Shown one piece after another: positions 21,391-31,500 of a stretch of DNA of 64,000 nucleotides. Numbering within the stretch: position 1 is the first letter of the stretch; every line of letters begins with the position of its first letter. This stretch comes from Hypoxylon rubiginosum (lineage: Eukaryota > Ascomycota > Sordariomycetes > Xylariales > Hypoxylaceae). A model generated the notes under the pieces. The model saw only the letters and a program-made list of their open reading frames with translations, had not been told where the DNA came from and made no database searches. Made by a program: the position numbers and the translations under genes. The DNA is taken from positions 1,736,001 to 1,800,000 of the forward strand of contig CADCXA010000025.1 in assembly GCA_902806565.1 (NCBI GenBank), written 5' to 3'.

Positions 21391-24192
21391 TGCCAGCTTG
21401 CCTGCGACTCTACCATCACAGGCCAGCAGCAGTGTTGCCTCACAGTCACAGTCACAGTCGCAGTCATCGACAACTCCAAGTCAACCCGCGCAAGTAATGC
21501 CACCTGTAATACGAGACCGTTCAGATCCATCTGCTTCAACATCTACAAAATCAAATGACACAAAACAGGTATGGGATACCATACGCAGTCTAATTACATC
21601 TTAAGATCCTATCGCTAACCGAAGTTTGTACGTGTTGCAGGTGCGCAAGTCCCGGAGTTGGTACGGTTCGTGGCCTCGCGCGCCCAAATCCTCTGCCTCA
21701 ACCCAAGTCTCACACCAGACTATCATGGGCGGAACTCTACGTCCTGGCGCATCCCCAGATTTCAGCCGCTTCGAGCCTAAAAAGACCGAAAGCTTTATCG
21801 AGGCTGATGCCCAATCGAACAAGACTCTGCCTAAGATTTCAGAAGGAACTACACGGCCTAAACAAGATGATGATATACCTATAAGCGAGCCTCAGGAGGC
21901 AAATAAAACGGACGGCGCTGATGAAGGCAATGCATCAAACAACGACGAAGTTCATGATACGAACACGAGCAACAGCGAGAGGCCGCCTTCGATAGAATCC
22001 CCCCAACGCCCACACACCTCTTCCGGTTGGTTCGGCTGGTTAGGTAGGTCAGCGGCCCCCGAGGCAGATATACTGAAAGATGAGGTCACCCAGATCGAGC
22101 CTCCTAAAGAACCCGAAAGTTCGCAGGAAAATACGCAGCCCGCTACACCTCAGCAACCAGCCTCCGAGCCCGATCAAACACCGGCAGAGCTTCCTAAGCC
22201 TGTTAAGCCAACAAACTCATGGTTTGGATTCTGGTATTCATCGGCGGCCATCGCAACGCCCGATGGCTCCGCGCAAGCGACGACTGATATACCACCGGTT
22301 CAGGAACCTACACCCACGGAATCTCAGGATGTAGTCATGGAGGATGCCCCACCTCCGAAGCCGATAGAAACGAGTCAGCCGTCCGCCAGTTCAACGTGGG
22401 CTTTTTGGTCCAGGGACACAGGCCGAAAAGAGAATGCCAAATCGACCGCAACATCGGAGCCCGGTGAACTTGCTGTTATTGGTGATGGCTCAGAAGCGAA
22501 TCCAAGGCGCTCGACTAGTGTCGAGATCGAAGGAGATCCCAGACCAATGGAAGAGCCTCTTAAGTCTTCAAGGCTTCCTGCTAGAGCCGATTCGTCAAAG
22601 AGGAATAAAAGGGTGCGGCCTCAATCCATGGATATAGATGAGTCGTCATTACGCCCAGGTACTCCACATTCCGACGTGTCGACGAAGACTGCGCCGGTAA
22701 AGCCAGCCACTCCTAGTTCAACTAAATCTTCAGCTCAAAACCTACTTCTGCCATCATTTAAGAATACATATCGGTTGAAAGACAATCCGTCAATCGTCAA
22801 GCAAATCACGCAGCTCCTACTGCGAACGCAACAACCTCCAGCGAACCACGTATTCCTTGTCAAAGAACCGCCCAAGATCAAGAAAGCCGTCGCTATTGGT
22901 ATACATGGCTTGTTTCCGGCCACCTATCTTCGTCCAATGATAGGTCAACCAACGGGGACCTCGATTCGTTTTGCAAACCATTGCGCTGAGGCGATACGGA
23001 GGTGGGCGGATACTCACGGTTGCGGCGATTGCGAGATCGAAAAGGTCGCTCTTGAGGGCGAGGGCAGGATTGCAGACAGAGTCGACAACCTCTGGAAACT
23101 CCTATTAAATTGGATTGACCATATTCGTAGTGCCGATTTGATCGTCCTAGCCTGTCATTCTCAAGGAGTCCCCGTTGGGATGATGCTCCTTGAAAAGTTG
23201 ATAAATTTGGGAATCATCACCCGCTCTAAAATTGGTGTCTGCGCCATGGGTCAGTGAACTACCATCCGCCGTGCTTATTGTTACTCTATTACTGACTTTA
23301 TTGACTAGCCGGCGTTTCACTGGGACCTTTCCCTGACTACAAATCCGGCATGGGTAGTGAGTATTCCCTATGCGCCTGGCTTTTCGTAAATGGGAATTAC
23401 TGACTAAAGATGTTATAGTGCTGATGGGATCAGCTGCTGAGCTTTGGCAGTTCGCGGATCCCGAAAGCGAAATGTCCAAGAGATACCAGCATGCAGTCGA
23501 GGAGGTTGTGAGTTATGGTGCTCGTGTCACGGTGAGTTAAAAGTTATCTCCTGAGTGTACCTAGATACCTCTAAATGTTGGTTGTCAGGTGTGCTAATTG
23601 TTGTAGTATATTGGTAGTATCGACGACCAACTGGTTCCCATGGAGTCTGCGATCTATGCACCTATTTCCCACCCTTATATTTATCGGGCAGCGTTCATTG
23701 ATGGACGTGTTCATGCTCCGGACTTCATTGCTCATCTAGTTGGGTTTGCCCTAAAGCTTCGGAACTTGGGCATATCTGATCACGGACTTATCCGCGAACT
23801 CTCGGTGCCCCTTGCTGGAAGTCTTTATACCGGGGAGGGTCATTCAAGGCTCTACGATGATGAGCAAGTTTATGAGTAAGTTTTACTAGGAAAATTGCGA
23901 TATAACTGTCGGAAGACTACTAACGTGCCGAAGCTTGGCAATATGTCACACCCTTGAAACGACGAATGTACCCAGGGCGCCCTGTCGAATCCAGAAGCAG
24001 GAGAAGCTGACGAACCCCAACCCATTTTTATTACCGTGGACTTTACGTGGGCTGTTAGAAGAGGAATTTGTCAAGACAGAACTATACTCGGAGACAGCAG
24101 AGTTGTTGAAGCAATTTGATGATTGGTCACCTAGTACGAAGGCACTCAAAGACGTCAAGTATAGACTAGAGGCGGTTCGATCCAAACTTTAG
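21338..24192 (+). CDS. Uncharacterised alpha/beta-hydrolase-fold protein with long disordered N terminus
   Basis: No specific function recognised. Likely exons are 21338-21568, 21641-23249, 23309-23356, 23419-23531, 23607-23875 and 23934-24192 (842 aa); exon 3 could instead end at 23353. Residues 1 to about 440 are low-complexity (SQSQSQS, Pro/Ser/Thr/Glu-rich) with four short Trp-pair motifs. The folded part starts near LLLPSFKNTYRLKDNPS and contains AVAIGIHGLFPATYLRPMIG, then a nucleophile elbow CHSQG with Ser at residue 584 (GxSxG with Cys for the first Gly). Later come GPFPDYKSGMG, IGSIDDQLVP (a candidate catalytic Asp) and SLYTGEGHSRLYDD (a candidate His). These suggest a serine lipase or esterase of a conserved fungal family; catalysis and localisation are inferred, and no signal peptide is present. 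Confidence 0.85.
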
Positions 24193-24456
24193 CATTATAA
24201 AGGCTTGTGCCTATTAGATGGGAGGTTTCAGCGATTTGATTTATTCAGGGGCAGGCCTGGTTATCGGAAACATATATCATTGGGGTCGCATGGATTGGCT
24301 TTATGTGTAAAATACGCCTAGGGGGTTATAAAGGAGCCACAGCAAGAATGTATTATCAGAGTTACTGACGACCTCACTTCGCGGTGGCTAATACACATAA
24401 ATCCGCAGAACTTATACATGTGTTATCTTTACTGGTGTTAGTGTTGGGAGAAGGTT
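24193..24456. other. 3' flank of the hydrolase gene
   Basis: Short non-coding stretch between the hydrolase stop codon and the left TA of the inverted-repeat element. It likely carries the 3' UTR; no other feature is seen. Confidence 0.5.
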
Positions 24457-24458
24457 TA

Positions 24459-24679
24459 CGGAACGCGCTTTCAAAAGTTCTTTCCACAGTATTACCACCA
24501 GTGCGCGTACTGTCACTTTTACTGTGCTAAGCCGCAGCTGTGAGCAGCTGGCTGAGAGCTGGCAGCCAGCTGTCTGCAGCTGGGCTGAGGCTGCTGTCAG
24601 CTGGCGCTGTATACTGTACAAATGTACTGTATCACACTGTCAATGACACTGTGGAAAAAACTTTTGAAAGCGCGTTCCG
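24459..24679. mobile_element. 221-bp MITE-like element with 32-bp terminal inverted repeats and TA duplication
   Basis: The ends are inverted copies: 24459-24490 (starting CGGAACGCGCTTTCAAAAG) and 24648-24679 match at 31 of 32 positions. A TA dinucleotide flanks each side (24457-24458 and 24680-24681), the target duplication expected for Tc1/mariner-superfamily elements. There is no coding capacity. The interior is rich in CAGCTG and GCTGGC motifs that can fold (24530-24612) and has sub-terminal ACTGT repeats. Superfamily assignment rests only on the TIR and TA structure. Confidence 0.85.
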
Positions 24680-24681
24680 TA

Positions 24682-25524
24682 TTACCTTATTATATTAACC
24701 CCTAATTCATCATGGGTAAATTGCTGTGGAACAGACCAGATTGAAGCCGGGACAGGAGTACCGAAGTTTGCTCATTTTATATCGTTCATAAAATTTAAGT
24801 TAGATCGTTATCTGATCTAATGTTGGTTATAGACTTATTAATCTGAGCTACTTTTATTTTATTTTATCTTGTTTTGTTTTGTTTTTTTTATACATTTTAA
24901 CTCCTTTATAGCGACGCTCTCTTTATTCTTTGTCAATTATTTTCAGCTGCTTGGTTGTCCCCTGTTATATGTCCCTGGACGACTGCGGGAGTTTGCGCTA
25001 ATCTAAAGCGTCCAGTACGAGTTAAGCTTAATAGTGGACGTGTCGTAGCGCAACCCTTGGCCCTTTCCAGCCAATGCGGCTACATTGGTGACGTGCATAG
25101 GTATTCCTTCAGCCCTTGTAGCTTTCCAAATCTTCCCTTATCGCAGCCTTCTCTACCGAAAGCTCTTCCCTTCTCGTCACATTACGATCCCTTAACAGCG
25201 ACAGCTCCGATAATTCCAGACAACTAGAACAATTGCATAGGTTCACGCAAGCACGTACCCAGGAGTAGGGGCGACGAAAAGTACACTTGCGAATTTAGGG
25301 GACAAAGCTATTTGTGTCCCTTGGAAATATACATATCTTACCCAGTACACAACGATATGGACCAGAGCTTGATCCGAAGACTCGAATGATGCATGGAGCG
25401 CAAGCATTCGAGTCGACAATGTGAGGCTATTCGAATACCCCGAGAGACAACTTTCATTGCGGACTATACTTACATCTTACCAAGCCAGCAACGCGGGACG
25501 GGCCTTGCGTGAGGTGCCATCGCC
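24682..25524. other. Intergenic region upstream of fmp27
   Basis: Non-coding; includes a TTTTA/TTTTG pentamer-rich tract (about 24850-24890) and the presumed fmp27 promoter and leader. No TATA box near the start is convincing. Confidence 0.5.
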
Positions 25525-28500
25525 ATGGCGCTTCTAAATCCAACCTTCATCTTCGGCCTCTTCGTCCTCTTCTACCTCTCGTCCTTTGTGGTGTTCGCCG
25601 TCGTTCGCATAATTACCGGCATATCCATACAGCGCGTTGGATACTTTTCACTAAGGCGGCTAGCTTATACCCCTAGAGATGGGATCAAAATCGAGATCCG
25701 CGGTCTCGGCCTCAATCTTCACCGTCCGACCTTCTCCCAACCGACTTGGCTTAGCATCGTCGTAAGCGAACTCGCGGTAACAGTGGATATCAAGGAGCTC
25801 GAAGGGCAGAAGCAACCTGGAATCGATCCTAGCGAGACCGACAGCGGCGGCGAAAGCGATCAGGGGCTACAGGAAGCCAAAGCGAAAGCCCCCAAGCGTG
25901 CCACTTTCGAGGCTGCTCGAAGCGCCACCTGGAAACAGCTTACAAGACTAAAGGATCGCATTAAGAGGTTGCACCGAAATGTTCGTTGGATTCGTATGGT
26001 TGATGTCGTAGCGACTGACTCGACGCTCAACATTGTGGATGCTGGAAAGGTGCAGTTCGGGAGCTTCACGATTGCTCTGGATACTAGAAATCGCATGGTA
26101 GATCGCGCTCGCTTCTTCTTCCAAACTAGATCCGAAAAGCATCGTCAACAGCAGTCGGCCGAATGGATCGCTACCTTGCGAAGTGTCTTATTCACGGCCA
26201 AAGGGGGGGAGGCCATTGAGGTCTTGGATAGCGCTACGTTGAATGTCCATGGGTTCCTTTATGAGAAACTGGACGGACTCCGGGATGCAGCCATCGCTCT
26301 GAAGCTCGGCAGAGTGCATATTCCTTATGATGACGTCCGAAATTGCGTCGAACGCTACCAGAAGTCCAAGAATCAGCCCCTGAATCCATACACACAGGCC
26401 GAATCAATTGAGGTGGTTGTCGACAAGGTCATCCAAGAGATCGACACTCCTGGTAGTACCGATCAGGAGTTGATGCAGACGGTGTCTGACTCGAAGGAGT
26501 TTGTGAGCTCTATTCTCCGGGGAATCAAGGAAGTCCAATTTGCAGTAAGCTTCGTCAGTCTTACCAAAAAGGTGAATGCTGTGAAATCAGCCAGCTCGCC
26601 TTTACTCTTGAACGCCTCAATGAAGGAGGTCGGTATCGATTTGCATCGCTTAGATCCGAAGTCTCCAGCACATCGCATGTATTTTCCCTCCAAGGATATC
26701 GCCCACGAGGCCCTGGCTGCGGCTCTGTCGATATCTGTTGGGCTGGACGATGGCAGTGGTAAACCAGAAAGGGTGGTATATATTCCAATGGCTACCACAA
26801 CTGTGAAGACCACCCTGCCCTCAAAAACGGTCGAGCTGTCTGATGTCGGAAGCGCCGAAGAAAGAAACGCCAATATACTCTTTGCAAACTCCGTCGTCAC
26901 CTCGCCTTCAGTTGATCTAGACCCGAAGCATCTTCCAGTACTCCTTGCCCTCCTCCAGCGTCGGCCAAAGGCGCCGAAAGCACGAACACAGCAGAGGCAT
27001 ATGCTCATTTCTCGCCTTCTACCGAAGGCTAATATTAAGTTCTCTATGCACGAACCAGTAATAAGGATAGCCCTACCCCCTGTTCAGAAGACTGGGGACC
27101 CTGATGATTTTGATTTAATCATCTCTTCTATCTCTTCAATATCTCTTGACCTTGAGTCCTTCCACTCTGCAGTCGAAGACCTGCATTATTCGTTGGCGTC
27201 GTCTATGCGACTTCAAACACATCACCTCTATTATCAAACCACCCAAGGTAATCGTTTTGATCTTGTTGATACTGAGTCCTTTGATTTGAAGATTCAACTC
27301 TCAGCAACACCGGATGTCCACGTTATTGCCAATGGCCATCTCCAGACTTTTGCGATCCGCATGACTCGCCCAGAGATAACAAAGGGCCTTCGCCAAATAA
27401 TCCGCCAGCTTAAGCTGGATGTCGAACCTGACAAGCGGTCGGGGTCGAGGACACAGAAATCGCAGAATATCGTTCGCGCTTTGCCGCAGTGGCTACTTCA
27501 TTTTAACGTACAAGTCGAGGATTTCAGCGCCGAAGTGACCGGCATTGATGATGACTTCCCGGGTAATACCAGGGGTGTCGTGCTGCAGGTAGAATCATGG
27601 TCAGCTGAATATCGAGCCCAGAGGTTGGACACGGTGCGGCATCGACCAACATCTAGAAGACGAGCAGCTAGCCGGTCTTTTCTGCCTGACGCGGAATTCC
27701 TGAGTTCCATTTCCGTGCCGCCATCTCCACGGAAAAAGCAGCAGAACGACGGTGACGGGAGGAGGCTCACCATTCATACACGGGGCCTAGAAGCTTTCGT
27801 AGTCGAGGCACCCGAGAAATGGGAAGTAGAGCCGTTTGTTCTGTTACCTCGCTTCGAGGTGGCTTTCTCGACGCACAGCGATGTCCAGGGCCCAATACTT
27901 CACGTTCATGCCCATATGAGAACTCTCCTCCTTCGATATTCGCTCTTCCGTCATTACTCTGTGGGCGTCGCCATTACGGTCCTGCGAAAGGCCTTCGTGA
28001 AGGGGCTAATACCGCAACGTCCAGCACCAACAAGCCCAAAGGTTGGCCACTTGAGTCCTCCGCTAGTATCACCTGACTCACCTGTAACTGATCAAATGGA
28101 CAATTTCCCTCGGTATTCGAGGGAGCTTGTCTCATTTGATATCAAGGCTTCCTTGATTCAGATCAAAGCCGAAATGCCCGCGGATCCCCCGTTGATGCTG
28201 CAAGTATACGGGATGGAGGCTGGTCGTCATAGATGGTCGCCACCATTCTTCTTTGCAAAACTAGTCCGTCTATACGCTGGCGCACCTCGGATGCGAGGAG
28301 TTTGGGCTCGCATCGCAAGTATCAAGACAATCCGCCTAGATTATCGCGAGTCGCGTAGGAAGACATCAACCGGAGGCTTCCACGACGACAAAATGTTCGA
28401 TATAGTGACTGATGCCATGCGACTAGCGGTACCTCATGAACTCATTATTAACAAGATATCCGATAACATCATTAATGTCATCAAGGCGAGCCAGCAACTT

Positions 28501-31500
28501 CACCATCGCTTTAAGACGGGTACAAATGAATATATCTTGGATAAAACACCAGAAGGCCCAAAGAACGTGCCGAAGGTTTCGCTGAGAGCCCGCACGCTCC
28601 TATTTGAGCTTGAGGATGGCGCTTTCGAATGGAAGTTGGGGATGATTTATAGAGCTGGACGTGTTGAACAACTGCAAAGGCTCGCTCGCGAGGAAGCCTA
28701 TCGAGTCAAAGTAAAGACGATCCACGAAGAAGAAATGAAGAAAGAATCACATCGGATCCGCAATCGATCCGTGATGACAAGAGGAAGAACCGCATATTCT
28801 AACACCTCTTGGGGCCGCAGCAAGAGTGAAGATGGCCTCACCAAAGCAGGCCGCGATGAGCGTTCCTATAGCGAAGCCCCTAGGGGGAGGAATCCTAGGT
28901 ATAATCCAGAGGCGATCCGTGGTATGAGCGGCAGTGCACATGTATCAATCCAAGAAGCCAGAACCAAACTCCATGTGCATAATACGCAAAGCTGGAAGAA
29001 GCGCATTGATCGTCATTACACGATGGCAAGGAACGGCATGAAGGAGCTACGCGGCCTATTTTGGGGCCCAGACCACCTCCCCGACGATCTTGAGGACAGC
29101 GAGAAGATCCTCGAGGTACCGCAACGGCCGGCACTGATGGGCACAGCCGTGACGGATTTGCACATAGTGATTGACAAGCCGTCGTTCCCTATTCAGAAGC
29201 TGCCCGATTTCCTGCACAATGTCGGGAAGGGGATGCCGAAAGACATGAAATACTCCCTCCTCGTCCCTATGAATGTTCAGATTAGTATGGGCGAGGCGAG
29301 AGTCAGCCTCCGGGACTATCCTCTACCATTGCTCCATGTTCCCGCCATAAAGCCTGGTCAATCTTCAAAGCTCCCAGCTCTGTTCCTCAAGACTGATTTC
29401 GTCATCGCGGAAGAATTTCGCGGTACTGAATCAACTCGGAGGATCAAAGTCCAGATCACACCGCCAAGCAACCCAGAGCCAGGGGTGCCAAGTGGAAGCT
29501 TTGCTATCGACGTTCGCCGCACCATCGGTCCGGTAAAGTCCTACTCGGATATGCATGTCGATATAAATACTGCGTACCCTACCCGAATTACCTGGGGCTC
29601 CTCGTACCAGCCAGCGATTCAAGACATGATGATGGTTATCGAGTCGTTCACGAAACCCCAGTTAGACCCTTCGGATCGTGTAGGATTCTGGGACAAGATC
29701 AGGCTGAACTTCCATTCTCGAGTTCGAGTTGCATGGAAAGGAGATGGTGACGTACATCTTGCTCTGAAGGGCACAAGAGACCCTTATAGTGTTACTGGCA
29801 ATGGTGCCGGGTTTCTGATGTGTTGGCGAAGCAATGTCAAATGGGGTGTCCACACCGACGACGATCCCAAGAGGTTTATGACCGTTGACAGTGGCGAATA
29901 TGTCCTTGCTATACCGGACTACAGTCACCAAGTCAGAGAAGCATCGCGTCGCGCTGGAGAGGACGAGAGCATAGCAAGTGAAAATAGCTTCAAGTCCGGT
30001 GCTACATTCAAGAAAGTCGTCATGAAATTGTCTGGCAATGTACAATGGATGGCTGGACTTGTCTTCGAACAAGCCATCGAAAATGGGAAGCGGAATTTCG
30101 AATTCAAGCCGCATTACGAAGTCGTTTTGAAGGGCCCGCAACATGCTAAAGCTCAAGATGCGACCCTCCCTTACGATGCCTTCCGAGGCTTTCGAAGTCA
30201 GCACATACACCTTTCTCTCGCCGTACGAGCACCGGTCGACCGTGACTGGGCATCGTCGGAAATTCAGTCGTCGAAGAGCTACAACACTGTGCACTTGACT
30301 CCTCGATTCTTTACCCACTTCTTTGCCTGGTGGTCTTTGTTCAGTGGTCCCATGTCACTACCCATCCGTCAAGGCTCTCTCTGGCCTGGGCGGGAAAAGA
30401 ATAGCAAGAAGTTCGGGAGGCATTTGGGGACAATCAAGTACAACCTCCTCTTAGCACCCCTATTCCTCAGTCATATATACAAGCATAAGGATGTCGAAGA
30501 CTATTCCGAAAACTCGGTATCAGCTACGGGAATCAAAGTTAGATTCGATAGCTTTATGCTCGATATCCATCAACGTCGAGAAGAGTTTAACACTCGTGAT
30601 CGTGGTCGAAAGACGAACGGCAGAACGACGGGCATGAAAATCCACGCAGCCCAGCTCGATCTTGTATCCGCAGATGTTCGTGCTGTTTCTGCTAGTATCA
30701 GAGGCACGACAACTGAGGCAATCAAGAAGAATTCCATTTCGACTTTGATCACTCAACAAGAAGATGATGGCACCGACCTCTCCCACTTCACCATTCCTGA
30801 CAATGACTTTAGCTGGATCGACATGGACGACTTCGTTGAGCTCGACTGGATCCTACCGTCAGAACCAAATCCAGACACGAAAATCTTACCACTAGCGTAC
30901 GCTCCCCGTGTCACTTATTTCAGACAAACCGATATTGGTAATACCATAGATGGAGATCCGGATCGAACAAGTCCGTTTGGTGATGAGCCCACCCATCTCT
31001 GTATCATGAGCCAAGACGATGATCCTAGGAGGGTCCAGTCGCAACTCATCCAGTCTCGTTTAGATCAGCTACAGATTCAGCTCGCCACCAACACACGCAA
31101 CATCGGCGCAGCTGAACTGCAGATGATCCGAGATAACGGCAATAATCCAGGTGCACAAGCCGACTTCGAGAGGCTCAGTAGGCATGATACCGTGTTAAAA
31201 GAGAAACGAGCTTTCTTGGAGAGCATGCTACGACAAGTGGCCATCAACGCGTCTTCCAGTGGGGAGGATACCTCGGTGGAAGACTCTGAATCTACAAGTC
31301 ATCAATCCGAAGCCAAGGAGTGGATTAACACAGGAGATGAAAAGGTCCAAGGGTCTTCGGGAACAGAATTTGCCAGCGACTTCAAAAATAGGTTTGTCGT
31401 CCACAACATGCAATTGAAGTGGAACAACCTGCTGCGGAATATCATCCTCCGATACAGTCATCAAGTCAGCCAGCGACGCGGTTTTGTCTACTACCTATCT

